A stretch of DNA of 62,340 nucleotides from a virus: IMG/VR virus record IMGVR_UViG_3300014166_000003, positions 1 through 62,340 of that record. The stretch is one strand, 5' to 3'. Position numbers and translations under genes: made by a program. This document shows, piece by piece, positions 1-8,246 of this stretch (its first letter is position 1; each line of letters begins with the position of its first letter). The notes beneath the pieces were generated by a model. It saw nothing but the letters and a program-made list of their open reading frames with translations. It did no database searches and was not told where the DNA came from.

Positions 1-470
1 TGCCGTGCAACGTGATCGTCACAGCTCACGTGAAGACGACGAACGATGATACAGGTGCGATCTATCGTGATCCGCTTGTCACCGGCAAAGATCTTCCGGA
101 GCTGATTCCACTGTGGTTCAGTGAAGCATATTACTGCGTCACTGGCTCGTCGGCGAGTGATCCAAAAGACAAGACGATTCAATACCTGTGGCAATTCCGG
201 CCGGATAAGAAGGTGCGCTGGGCGAAGAGCAGAATGCTGCCAGCAAACCATCCGTCACCGACGCTTGCAGGATACGTTGAGACTACGAGCAAGTTCACCA
301 AGTGGAAGGCTGCTGCAGACAATCTCACACCAACAGGTAAAGAGGATGCTGCAACGACGACAGCCGATATGAAAGCTGCCGCCACGTCGGTTGGCATCGA
401 TATGTCGAAGGCAAGTGCAAACGATGCCCCGGCACACGTGATCAACAACGGCAAGGCTGCAGGTGACTAG
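1..470 (+). CDS. Sak4-like RecA-fold ATPase (AAA_24), C-terminal part
   Basis: The reading frame is open to the window edge, so the 5' part is missing and 155 codons are visible. The visible start reads CNVIVTAH, followed by TTNDDTGAIYRDPLVTGK and then IPLWFSEAYYC and IQYLWQFRPD. That pattern resembles the C-terminal core of phage nucleotide-binding AAA_24/Sak4 recombinases, which support single-strand annealing and replication; the Walker A motif would lie upstream, outside the window. A low-complexity Ala/Thr tail follows. A DUF669 ssDNA-binding gene comes next, as is common for Sak4 loci. The family call rests on motif resemblance and context. Confidence 0.6.
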   Translation, partial: PCNVIVTAHVKTTNDDTGAIYRDPLVTGKDLPELIPLWFSEAYYCVTGSSASDPKDKTIQYLWQFRPDKKVRWAKSRMLPANHPSPTLAGYVETTSKFTKWKAAADNLTPTGKEDAATTTADMKAAATSVGIDMSKASANDAPAHVINNGKAAGD

Positions 471-483
471 GGCGGGCGCGAAG

Positions 484-512
484 AGTTTGGCACTCAAACT
501 GTAATACTCAAG
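484..512 (+). promoter_or_regulatory. Sigma54-like promoter, copy A
   Basis: AGTTTGG, nine bases, then TGTAATACTCAAG. Read as a -24/-12 promoter it is TGGCAC-N5-CTGTA, close to the RpoN consensus TGGCAC-N5-TTGCA. The same layout recurs at 37205-37229, 59600-59627 and 60622-60650, each time ahead of a plus-strand gene or block. It lies about 235 bases before the DUF669 gene. Confidence 0.45.
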
Positions 513-515
513 CAT

Positions 516-746
516 ATCGCATCGAGCCGCAAGGTAACAGCGAAGCGGCTAACAACAAACGAAGCGCAAGTGATAGCAGAACCGAGATAAGTACACGCGG
601 AGTACTGCGCAAGATAACCCAGCCTGCTGGGATACGGGCAACAGCGAAGCAGGCACGGCTTAATACCACGGAAGGTCACACGGATGTGGAAAGCAAATGT
701 TCAATAACAGAAACGTTCAATAAACCAAGGAAAGGTAACAAGGACC
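516..746 (+). other. Long structured 5' leader of the DUF669 gene
   Basis: This gene-free stretch lies between promoter copy A and the start at 747. It can form two hairpins: AGCCGC/GCGGCT (525-530 with 545-550) and GCCTGCT/AGCAGGC (622-628 with 648-654). Both carry the sequence AACAGCGAAGC just before or within the 3' arm. The last bases hold the ribosome site AAGGAAAGGTAACAAGG. I see no small ORF with a ribosome site here. Confidence 0.4.
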
Positions 747-1133
747 ATGCAAATTCAGCTACCCAAGAATCTCGATGAAGTCAAGGCGGGGTTTGATCCG
801 CTGCCAGAAGGTACGTACAAAGTGCGTGCCACGAAAGCGGATCTCAAAACGAGCGCGAAGGGCAATCCCTATCTCGCAATCACCTTCACTGTCATTGAGA
901 ACGACGCTGCGGAGTACAACAACCGCAAGCTCTTTCACAACGTCACGATCACCGACGAAACGATGGGATTCGTGAAGGAAGTGCTCGAAGCTCTCGGTAC
1001 TCCCTGGGACGGCAATTCGTTCGACACCGAAGACGTGATCGGCAACGAAGCACTCGTCTCGGTCAAAGTTCAGGCACGTGCGGACAATCCCGAACAGATG
1101 CAGAACGTGATCAAAAAGTTCGCTCGCGCCTAA
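747..1133 (+). CDS. DUF669 family ssDNA-binding protein
   Basis: 128 aa. The sequence has the DUF669 pattern: a short N-terminal lead, then LPEGTYKVRATKADLKTS, NPYLAITFTVIE, NRKLFHNVTIT, a helix with VKEVLEALG, and a final beta segment EALVSVKVQARADN. DUF669 proteins are OB-like proteins encoded beside phage recombinases and are thought to coat single-stranded DNA during replication and recombination. A good ribosome site precedes the ATG. The neighbouring Sak4-like gene supports the role. Confidence 0.8.
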   Translation: MQIQLPKNLDEVKAGFDPLPEGTYKVRATKADLKTSAKGNPYLAITFTVIENDAAEYNNRKLFHNVTITDETMGFVKEVLEALGTPWDGNSFDTEDVIGNEALVSVKVQARADNPEQMQNVIKKFARA

Positions 1134-1300
1134 CAGGCGGCTGCGTTCTTCCCGAAGTAGGTGCGGCTAGATTGAAACGGCTGGACTGAAAAAGGCGTCA
1201 GGGCCGCGAATAAATGCTGACGAAAATCAACGCGGACCACTTCACGCTAGACGCTATCTCACAAGAGAGTAAATGCACGATGCGTGCGGTGCGAGAGAAG

Positions 1301-1380
1301 TACGGCTTTCGTCCAACGGTAGGACGCTATCTCATAAGTGCCGAGATGGAAATGGGAGTTCGAATCTCTCAACTTCGTAT
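1301..1380 (+). tRNA. tRNA-like element, probably degenerate (CAT in loop)
   Basis: A clear D arm (GTCC AACGGTA GGAC, 1311-1325) and a clear T arm (GGGAG TTCGAAT CTCTC, 1354-1370) stand at tRNA-like spacing. Between them CTATC/GATGG (1328-1332 with 1344-1348) can pair, but its loop is 11 nt or more instead of 7; a 7-nt loop CTCATAA would give anticodon CAT but a poor stem. The acceptor TACGGCTTT/AACTTCGTA has two central mismatches. It may be a pseudo-tRNA or tRNA mimic. I see nothing else convincing in 1134-1495; the 74-codon frame across it looks incidental. Confidence 0.35.
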
Positions 1381-1495
1381 GCCGCAGTCCACGGATGGAC
1401 ACAAACCGGCAGATGCGGGCAGCTTCACACGGATGTAAGAGCTGCCCATTTCTTACAACACAGAGACAAAACAAACGATTGGAGTCAGGGAAGAC

Positions 1496-1795
1496 ATGTT
1501 CACATTGAAATTAGGTAGTCGGAAATTTCGGCTGGGACGCGGTCCGGTTGCAGCAACACTCAACGATGTGCTCAAGCATCGCATCGCCACAGCGGAAGAG
1601 CGATATGAGCAAGCAGCTCGCGACCGTGAAACCCAGCTCGATCAGGAAATCGAACTGCATGACCGGGCACTGCAGGCTGTCCAGGTCCAGTATGAAGAGA
1701 ACGTCGATGCGGCTTATCAGCGGCATGACGATGACGTCGTTGAACTGTTGGTGAAGCACGTGGACGAAGTGCTTACCGGAAAGGTCGGTAAATAA
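1496..1795 (+). CDS. Hypothetical coiled-coil protein
   Basis: 99 aa, family not recognised. After a basic N-terminus (KLGSRKFRLGRG) the protein is almost entirely charged helix (HRIATAEERYEQAARDRETQ), as in a coiled coil. CAGGGAAGAC lies just before the ATG. The stop is followed after one base by the GTG of the next gene, so the two are probably translated together. Confidence 0.65.
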   Translation: MFTLKLGSRKFRLGRGPVAATLNDVLKHRIATAEERYEQAARDRETQLDQEIELHDRALQAVQVQYEENVDAAYQRHDDDVVELLVKHVDEVLTGKVGK

Positions 1796-1796
1796 C

Positions 1797-2012
1797 GTGG
1801 GACTTCTGACAATACTCGGAATCATCTTTATCGTTCTGAAACTCGTCGGCGTGATCGTGTGGTCCTGGTGGTTGGTCCTGCTGCCGTTCGGCGCAGAGAT
1901 CATCGCCTGGGCGATTGCAGTGATCGTGTGGGCCATCGTCGGTTCCTATGCGCTGCAAGCGGTCAGCAAAGAGATGGCACAGGCAAACAAAAGAAATCCG
2001 TGGGGGCTGTAG
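1797..2012 (+). CDS. Small membrane protein
   Basis: 71 aa from a GTG start one base after the previous stop. Two hydrophobic segments (about residues 3-20 and 24-50, rich in Trp, Ile and Val) predict a two-span inner-membrane hairpin with a basic C-terminal tail. The family is not recognised. It lies in a tightly packed run of small genes ahead of the DNA polymerase. Confidence 0.6.
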   Translation: MGLLTILGIIFIVLKLVGVIVWSWWLVLLPFGAEIIAWAIAVIVWAIVGSYALQAVSKEMAQANKRNPWGL

Positions 2013-2014
2013 CC

Positions 2015-2344
2015 ATGAGCCTGCAATTCGACATTCTGCAAACAGAACAGAAGGAAACGCAGGAGTCAGCAATCGTGCTGACTTACTTCCTTGAAGTGGT
2101 CAACGTCAAACTGAAGGAACGGCATATCACGATTCATCCGGACGAAGCTTCTGCTCTGTATCAACTCCGGAAGCATGGTCGGTTCGGTCAGCGGCCGAAC
2201 GCAGGTGGTGGAGATCGAGAAGAGAAAATCTTCGATGCACTGCAGGGACCGATCGTGGCTGTGCTCGCAAAGATTGCAGCAACGAAGGTTGAGCCGATCA
2301 TCGCCATCGCGTCAGCAATACCCAGCGGCTTGGTGACTCCGTGA
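2015..2344 (+). CDS. Hypothetical protein
   Basis: 109 aa. The frame is open further upstream, but the ATG at 2015, two bases after the previous stop, fits the spacing of the cluster. The protein is soluble and mixed alpha/beta with no known motif. The stop overlaps the next start (GTGA). Confidence 0.55.
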   Translation: MSLQFDILQTEQKETQESAIVLTYFLEVVNVKLKERHITIHPDEASALYQLRKHGRFGQRPNAGGGDREEKIFDALQGPIVAVLAKIAATKVEPIIAIASAIPSGLVTP

Positions 2345-2559
2345 GCGAACGGACGTTTCATGTGACGGTCCAGTACGGAGCTGGACCACACTTCTTTATC
2401 ACAACCACACGCACGGCATTTGACAACGTGCTCAAGGCAAAAGTGCATGCTGAAGGCGAACAAGCCTCTCGAATGCTCGCATGGAAAAAGAACGGCGGGC
2501 GCGGTGCGAAACCGATCACGCGAGTGATGATGGTGCTGCTGGAAAGGGACAGCCGATGA
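2341..2559 (+). CDS. Hypothetical protein
   Basis: 72 aa, GTG start overlapping the previous stop by four bases (GTGA). The N-terminal half is beta-like (TFHVTVQYGAGPHFFITTTR) and the C-terminus is basic. No family was recognised. It is translationally coupled on both sides, which supports a real gene. Confidence 0.55.
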   Translation: MSERTFHVTVQYGAGPHFFITTTRTAFDNVLKAKVHAEGEQASRMLAWKKNGGRGAKPITRVMMVLLERDSR

Positions 2560-2942
2560 CAGTTAAGGCGCGAATAGACAACCTGCTTGCGTGCGTAGGT
2601 CTCATGCGTACTGATATTCATCAGTCGCGTATGCAGGCACGGGCTGAGCATATGGCATTCGAGAACCGTACGGACCGACAACTTGCGGCACAGAGACAAG
2701 AGAAAGCTGTTGAGGAAGCAGGCCGAATTAAGGATGAGATCCTCTCACAGTGGGGAAGCCTGCAGGTTCGTCGGACGCCAATGAAGGGCTACGTCGTCAT
2801 TCAATATCAAGTGGCCGAAGAGCTGATGCTCATGTATCAGGGCAACGATCAGGATCGAATCGTTGTGCTTGCACAGGCTGTGGGCAAGTACATTGAACGC
2901 GAGCTGCGTCGGACTCGGTTCTTCAACGTGGGGTATCGATGA
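2556..2942 (+). CDS. Hypothetical helical protein
   Basis: 128 aa. The ATG at 2556 overlaps the previous stop (ATGA) and is preferred over an upstream in-frame ATG at 2481 that would overlap the neighbour by 79 bases. The N-terminal 60 residues are charged helix; the C-terminal part (MKGYVVIQYQVAEELMLMYQ) looks globular. The family is not recognised. Confidence 0.55.
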   Translation: MTVKARIDNLLACVGLMRTDIHQSRMQARAEHMAFENRTDRQLAAQRQEKAVEEAGRIKDEILSQWGSLQVRRTPMKGYVVIQYQVAEELMLMYQGNDQDRIVVLAQAVGKYIERELRRTRFFNVGYR

Positions 2943-3169
2943 AAGAAGGGTGGAAGCGGCTTCTAGGAGCAAAGAAGCGACACTTCTTCAATATTGACTA
3001 TCACTCACTGTGCAAACGGTGGATGACTTTCAATCATGTCGACAGCGATGACAACAACGATCACAAGGACAATTGCGTCGAATGTACTAGAAGGCTTCTG
3101 ATCTCGATCACGGAGCCGACGCAAAGTATGCAGGGCGAGCAGCGGAGCATTGATCCGCAACGACCTTGA
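2939..3169 (+). CDS. Hypothetical small basic protein
   Basis: 76 aa, start overlapping the previous stop by ATGA. It has a basic N-terminus (KEGWKRLLGAKKRHFF) and a Cys pair around residues 48-51 but no complete zinc motif. Support comes mainly from coupling with the upstream gene. From 3170 to 3322 I see no further gene; the stretch has two copies of CGGTAAC near 3246-3258. Confidence 0.4.
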   Translation: MKEGWKRLLGAKKRHFFNIDYHSLCKRWMTFNHVDSDDNNDHKDNCVECTRRLLISITEPTQSMQGEQRSIDPQRP

Positions 3170-3322
3170 CCGTTCCGCATGAACGCATGCCACAAAGGTC
3201 ACAGAGACGGGAAAACATTAGTGCGTTCTTCTATCCCGTAAAGAACGGTAACCGGTAACCAGTCCGGTCGTCCTGCTCCAATTTCCCGCACTTTGGCGGA
3301 TTCAAGGAAGAAACACATAGGC

Positions 3323-6046
3323 ATGGATGCCTTACAACTCACATCACAGCTTGCTGCCGGTATTCCTTCCACATATGGCATATCTCTAGCGAGTCGCCTG
3401 CTTCCGAGCAATGGTCCCACCAATGCAAAGATCGCAATAGTGGGCGACTTCCCTTCCCACCAAGACGAAAAGAAACGCGGATCACTCACGAGCTGGGCGG
3501 GCGTCGAGCTGGACAAGATGCTTAAGAATGTCGGCTTATCTCGTGGCGACGTCTACGTGACCGACTACATCAAGGTGCGTCCGCCGAAGAACAACGTGTT
3601 CGCCATGCAGCCTGGGCCATACGATCCAATGTGGCTGAACATGCTGCGGACCGAGCTGGACGCGGTCAAGCCGAACGTCGTTATCGCGCTAGGCTCTGTC
3701 AAACGGAGGAACGTTCCCCTCAACATCCTGTGTGGTCTGAATCCAGACGGTTCGTCGGCTGACGGATCGGGCAAGCTGCCGAACCTGAGCAGCATGAAGT
3801 ATCGCGGCAGCGTGCTGGAATCGACGTTCATACCTGGGCTCAAGGTCATTCCGACGATCCACCCGCAAGCAATCATTTCACAGTGGTCATGGCGGCAGCT
3901 TGTTGTCGCGGATCTTGAAAAAGCGAAAGCTGAAAGCGAGTTTCCGGATATCCGGAAACGGCCGCGAACGTTTCGCATCCGGCCGAAGTTCCGCGAAGTG
4001 ATCGACTACATACACGACATTCTGCGGTCACGTCGAGAGTACTGCGTCGATATTGAGCTGAAGGCACAGCATATCAGTTGCATCGGAATCGCGAAGTCGG
4101 CCGAAGACGCGCTGTGCATTCCATTCATCGAGCACGGTCAGCCGTATTGGAGCACGTTCGAGGAATACGCCATATGGCGTGCACTTGCGCAGCTCTTCGA
4201 AACCGACATTCCGAAGATCTTCCAGAACGGTCTGTTTGATTGCTTCTGGCTGTGGCTGCATGGGATCAGGGTCAACATGAAGAACATTTGGGACACCATG
4301 TTGATGTTCCACTTGTTGTACGCGGAGCTGCCCAAAGGTCTCGATACGCTGTGCTCGCTGTACACCGATCTACCGTATTACAAGGACGACACCAAGGCGC
4401 ACAAGTTCAACGTGCCGGACGAAGTGCTGTGGCGATACAACCTGAAAGACTGCCTGGGCACACACGAATGCAAACAGCATCTTTACGCCGCACTCAAGGG
4501 TTTCTCCGCTCCGAAAGTCTACCTGCAGAGCATCCGCAACTGGAATGTCTTGGGGCTGTACACCGACGTGATTCAACCCTTGATCGGCGAGCTGCTCACG
4601 ACCGAGCTGCGCGGTGTGAAGATCGATATCGCCAAGCGGGAAGAAGCATCGGAAGAGCTAACCGGCAAGATCGCAGCCGCACAAGAGCGGCTGAATGAGA
4701 TCGCAGGACACGCGCTGAACGTGAATTCTCCGCTGCAGCTCAAGGCATTCTTCTTCAAAGAGTGCGGGATCGAAGAGCAGGTGAACCGGAAGACCGGCAA
4801 GGTGTCGACGTCCGAAGAAATCCTGCTCAAGATGACCGACAGACTGAGTGCGGAACAACGCACACGCGAGGAAGCGGCAGCAAAGGCGACGAAGAAACGG
4901 AAGGCACCGAGCAAGCAGGTTGAGAAATGGGCGCGGGAAGAAACGGCACTGCGGGCAATACCCAATGTGTTGGAGATTCGCGGGCATAAGAAGATCAAGA
5001 AAACGTATCTGCAGGCACAGCTCGATCCGGATGAAAGAATCCGAACAAGCTATAACCCTGCAGGCACCGACTTCGGTCGTCTCGCATCGAGCAAAAGCCC
5101 TTTAGGTAGCGGCGGAAACCTGCAGAACATTCCGCCTGGGATTTGCCGTGAGATCTTTGTGGCTGATTCCTGTGAAAGCTTAGAGGGAGCAGCGCATTGC
5201 TATGACGTGCTGCCGACGATTCCGGTACGAGACAAGAAAGATCCGGACAAGATAAAGGAAGTACCGGCGTGGACGATCGATCCGCTGCATCCGCCGGACG
5301 TCTGTGTCAAAGATAGCTGCATGCTGTGGCTCGCGGGTGACTTGTCGCAGGCTGAAGCACGCATCGTTGCCTACATCGCGCCTGAAGCGAACATGATCGC
5401 AGCGTTTGAGAGTGGGCAGGATATCCACATCTACAACGCTTCGCTGCTCTTCGATCTGCCTTATGAATCGATGCATGGTGAGTCACCGGAACGATTCATC
5501 GCAAAGCATCTGGTGCACGCGTGCAATTACAAAGTCGGTAAGGCGCGATTCGCTGACACGGTGAACATCAAAGCGAGTATGCACGGTGTCAACGTGTTCT
5601 TCACACCGGAACGTGCGGGCGAAGTGATGCAGCTTTACTACACGAAGTTCAGTGGCATTCCTGCGTTCCATGTGTTTGTCGAAGAGCAGATCAAAAAGAG
5701 TCACATGCTGTGGAACCTGTTCGGTCGGCCGCACGTGTTCTTCGATCGTGCCGACGATAACGTCTTCCGCACTGGCTATGCCTGCATTCCACAAGGTACG
5801 GTCGCGGACATGGTCAACATCGGCTACGTGCGCGTGGCAAAACGATTCCCTGTGGTCCTGCAAGTGCATGACTCAATCACAATTCAGGTGAAGCCTAGTC
5901 AGGTGGAAGATGGGATGAAGGTCATGACCGACGCATTCAATATTCCGCTGAACGCACACGGCAAAGAATTCTATATCCCGATGGACTTCAAGATCGGTCC
6001 GTCATGGGAGAACGCACGAAAGATCAAACTGCCAAAGGCAGCATAA
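3323..6046 (+). CDS. DNA polymerase family A with N-terminal UDG-like domain
   Basis: 907 aa from the ATG at 3323, chosen because AAGGAAG lies 12 bases upstream; an in-frame TTG at 3293 is the alternative. About residues 35-195 resemble family 4 uracil-DNA glycosylase (IAIVGDFPSHQ, LDKMLKNVGL, VYVTDYIKVRPP, IPTIHP), but the cysteines that hold the iron-sulfur cluster in that family are absent (KVRPP for KCRPP). A 3'-5' exonuclease domain follows (DIE at 243-245; later QNGLFD and YNLKDC). The polymerase domain has motif A DLSQAEARI (Asp673), motif B-like RFIAKHLVHACNYKVG and motif C VHDS (Asp850), where most relatives have HDE. A comparable UDG-like extension is known in SPO1-type polymerases. 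This is the replicative enzyme of the phage. Confidence 0.9.
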   Translation: MDALQLTSQLAAGIPSTYGISLASRLLPSNGPTNAKIAIVGDFPSHQDEKKRGSLTSWAGVELDKMLKNVGLSRGDVYVTDYIKVRPPKNNVFAMQPGPYDPMWLNMLRTELDAVKPNVVIALGSVKRRNVPLNILCGLNPDGSSADGSGKLPNLSSMKYRGSVLESTFIPGLKVIPTIHPQAIISQWSWRQLVVADLEKAKAESEFPDIRKRPRTFRIRPKFREVIDYIHDILRSRREYCVDIELKAQHISCIGIAKSAEDALCIPFIEHGQPYWSTFEEYAIWRALAQLFETDIPKIFQNGLFDCFWLWLHGIRVNMKNIWDTMLMFHLLYAELPKGLDTLCSLYTDLPYYKDDTKAHKFNVPDEVLWRYNLKDCLGTHECKQHLYAALKGFSAPKVYLQSIRNWNVLGLYTDVIQPLIGELLTTELRGVKIDIAKREEASEELTGKIAAAQERLNEIAGHALNVNSPLQLKAFFFKECGIEEQVNRKTGKVSTSEEILLKMTDRLSAEQRTREEAAAKATKKRKAPSKQVEKWAREETALRAIPNVLEIRGHKKIKKTYLQAQLDPDERIRTSYNPAGTDFGRLASSKSPLGSGGNLQNIPPGICREIFVADSCESLEGAAHCYDVLPTIPVRDKKDPDKIKEVPAWTIDPLHPPDVCVKDSCMLWLAGDLSQAEARIVAYIAPEANMIAAFESGQDIHIYNASLLFDLPYESMHGESPERFIAKHLVHACNYKVGKARFADTVNIKASMHGVNVFFTPERAGEVMQLYYTKFSGIPAFHVFVEEQIKKSHMLWNLFGRPHVFFDRADDNVFRTGYACIPQGTVADMVNIGYVRVAKRFPVVLQVHDSITIQVKPSQVEDGMKVMTDAFNIPLNAHGKEFYIPMDFKIGPSWENARKIKLPKAA

Positions 6047-6069
6047 CAAAGGAAGGGCAAAGAAATCTC

Positions 6070-6441
6070 ATGGAAGAGATACAGCAAGAGCAGCAAGCAG
6101 AACCACGCCGAATGAAACTAGCCTACGTCGCTGGAAAGTACCGCAGCAAGACCGAGTACGGTGTGCACGACAACATTCAACGGGCCGAGAAGGTCGCGCT
6201 GAGATATTGGGCCAGGGGGTATGCCGTGATCTGTCCGCACAAGAACACAGCCTATTTCGGTGGCTTTGCCGGTCTGAACGACAGTGTGTGGCTTGATGGA
6301 GATCTGGAAATGGTTCGTCGTTGCGATGTCGTAATCATGATGCCGGATTGGGAAGACAGCGTCGGCGCGTGCACTGAACTGGCTGTGGCGAAGGCGTACG
6401 GCAAAGAGATCATCTACGATGACTCAGATCTCTATTGGTAG
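6070..6441 (+). CDS. DUF4406 / nucleoside deoxyribosyltransferase-like protein
   Basis: 123 aa. Start at 6070 with AGGAAGGG upstream; the ATG at 6112 (MKLAYVAGKY) is possible too. LAYVAGKYR, VICPHKNTAYFGG, LEMVRRCDVVIMMPDWEDSVGACTELAVAKAYGKEI is the pattern of DUF4406 and the related nucleoside 2-deoxyribosyltransferases: a Rossmann-like fold with a glutamate in the S-x-G-x-x-x-E segment. Such proteins act in nucleotide salvage or modification. The position after the polymerase suits that. The exact substrate cannot be told. Confidence 0.65.
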   Translation: MEEIQQEQQAEPRRMKLAYVAGKYRSKTEYGVHDNIQRAEKVALRYWARGYAVICPHKNTAYFGGFAGLNDSVWLDGDLEMVRRCDVVIMMPDWEDSVGACTELAVAKAYGKEIIYDDSDLYW

Positions 6442-6530
6442 ACAGTCGGCGAACGAAAGCGGAATCGATAATCTGCCGGACAGGGAAGTCTAAGCAGACA
6501 TAACTTAAACGAAGGAACATCAAGGACGAA

Positions 6531-7886
6531 ATGAGAGAACGATCACTCGGTAACGACAAAACGTGGCTTCAAGGATATATGGAGTACACCAAAGAATACG
6601 AATCCCCAATGCTCTATCACCAATGGGTTGGCTTAATCACGATGGCTGCATCGTTGCGCAACCGAGTCTATTTGACTCGTGGTGCTGCAATCCATCCGAA
6701 CCTGTACGTGGTGCTCGTCGCGGGCACGGCTACCGTACGCAAGAGTACGGCAATCAAACAGGGCACAGACCTGAGCAAACAAGTACCGGCAGTCAGACAC
6801 TATCGTGGCACGATAACCGGACCGTCACTGATTCAGAGCATGCGGTCAGACGTGCCCACAAGCAGCGACAAGCGAGTAGCGAAGAAACCTGCGCAGGAAG
6901 GAACAACGATCAACCTGAACAGCGTGGCAGGCAAAAGAGAAGACAGCCTGTTTCTCGTGAACGATGAGATGTCGACGTTCATGAACGAAGCAACGCGAGA
7001 CAGCTTGGAAAGCAATTTGACGCAGCTATGGACCTGCCAACCTGATTGGGAGTACAAGACAAAGACTCGTGGCAGCGCGTTCCTTGAGAACACATGTCTG
7101 AACATGCTGCTGGGTACGAATCCCCGCTGGCTGTCGAAATCGATTGGCGAAGATTCGTTCGATGGCGGCTTTGCCGGTCGCGTGATCTGGCTGTTTCAGA
7201 GTGAGCCCAGGCAGCGGAATGGCTGGATCAAACATGGTCCAGAGCGCAAAGATCTGGAAGCACGTCTTGTCGAAGATCTCGTGCACATGTCCGAGCACAT
7301 TGCGGGCGAAATGGGCATCGAGGATTCGATCCGCGAAGAATTCAAGCTGTGGGACGAAACACGATCGAGGGATGTGGCAACGTCCAGGATGGTCGGCTAC
7401 AACGAGCGTAAGCCTGAGACGGCGCTAAAGCTGGCAATCCTGCTGAGCATCAGCGAGAGTGATGAGCGGATCGTGCGCGAGCGTCATGTGCGAGCTGCTT
7501 GGGACATGTTGAAGACGATGGAAGCCTATATGCCGTTTGCATTCCGCTATATCGGAACGGAAGACGCGGCTATCGGCGAAGAGATCTTAAACCTGTTGCA
7601 AGAACATCACGGTGAAATGCTGCAGCGTGATCTGCTCAAGAAAGTGAAGAACAGGCTGCGGAACGGTAAGAAGCAGTTTGAGGCGATACTCGATCTGCTC
7701 GACTTCATCGGCGACGTCTCATACAGCTCAAGCGGCACTGATCCGCATGCAATCATCTGCCTGGGAAAGAAGCAGACAGAGCAAGCCAACCAGACAACGG
7801 ACCTGACGCAAAGCTTGATGTATCGAGCGGGCGCGGCCGGTGTATCGGTCGTCGACGAAAACGACGCTGAGATCATCGGTGATTAA
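6531..7886 (+). CDS. DUF3987-type primase/helicase ATPase
   Basis: 451 aa. The N-terminal pattern (YTKEYESPMLYHQWVGLITM, LRNRVYLTRG, HPNLYVVLVAGT) followed by the variant P-loop ATVRKST and Walker B LFLVNDEMSTF is that of DUF3987-like phage ATPases, which act as replicative helicases or primase partners. Arg in the P-loop in place of the usual Gly (RKST) is normal in this family. A C-terminal winged-helix-like region (EILNLLQEHHGEMLQRDLLK) could bind DNA. It follows the polymerase directly and presumably works at the same fork. Confidence 0.7.
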   Translation: MRERSLGNDKTWLQGYMEYTKEYESPMLYHQWVGLITMAASLRNRVYLTRGAAIHPNLYVVLVAGTATVRKSTAIKQGTDLSKQVPAVRHYRGTITGPSLIQSMRSDVPTSSDKRVAKKPAQEGTTINLNSVAGKREDSLFLVNDEMSTFMNEATRDSLESNLTQLWTCQPDWEYKTKTRGSAFLENTCLNMLLGTNPRWLSKSIGEDSFDGGFAGRVIWLFQSEPRQRNGWIKHGPERKDLEARLVEDLVHMSEHIAGEMGIEDSIREEFKLWDETRSRDVATSRMVGYNERKPETALKLAILLSISESDERIVRERHVRAAWDMLKTMEAYMPFAFRYIGTEDAAIGEEILNLLQEHHGEMLQRDLLKKVKNRLRNGKKQFEAILDLLDFIGDVSYSSSGTDPHAIICLGKKQTEQANQTTDLTQSLMYRAGAAGVSVVDENDAEIIGD

Positions 7887-7944
7887 TCGAGCGGCCAGGG
7901 TCTAAGAAAGTAGCCTTGGTTTGCGAACAGCGGGCAGGAACCAC

Positions 7945-8202
7945 ATGCGACATATCTCAAAGTATCAACGTGCTTGTGGTTCCTGCAACGTGCCAGTCCC
8001 CGAACAACCTGCCTCTTCTTCCATCCTTACGAACATACAGGCTCAGTCATGGTGCCCAGGCTGCGGTGCGTCACTCTGTGAAGCGTGCTTCCAGACGAGT
8101 GGACCGATGTGCCGAGACTGCTGGACTGATGGTCAAAGAACCAGAAGAAGATCTCAGGATCTCCAGCGACTTGTTAAACAGTTTTCGGATATTTGCGGAT
8201 AG
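7945..8202 (+). CDS. Small zinc-binding protein
   Basis: 85 aa from the ATG at 7945, with GGGCAGGAACC upstream; a TTG at 7921 in frame is less likely. Four CxxC-type pairs (CGSC, CPGC, CEAC, CRDC) predict two zinc sites in a cross-brace or ribbon fold. The charged C-terminus is helical. The family is not recognised. It is the last gene of the rightward replication block. Confidence 0.6.
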   Translation: MRHISKYQRACGSCNVPVPEQPASSSILTNIQAQSWCPGCGASLCEACFQTSGPMCRDCWTDGQRTRRRSQDLQRLVKQFSDICG

Positions 8203-8212
8203 AATTGCGGAT

Positions 8213-8244
8213 ATCACGGCCGTGTGAATTAACACGGCCGTGAT
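8213..8244. terminator. Bidirectional terminator hairpin
   Basis: ATCACGGCCGTGT (8213-8225) pairs perfectly with ACACGGCCGTGAT (8232-8244) across a 6-nt loop. It lies exactly between the convergent replication genes and the late module (holin stop at 8247). Neither strand has a long U tract, but the 13-bp stem and the position point to transcription termination from both sides. Confidence 0.75.
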
Positions 8245-8246
8245 CG

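Noticed and set aside
1214-1438. 74-codon plus-strand frame
   Set aside because: It covers the tRNA-like element and has neither a ribosome site nor a protein-like pattern.
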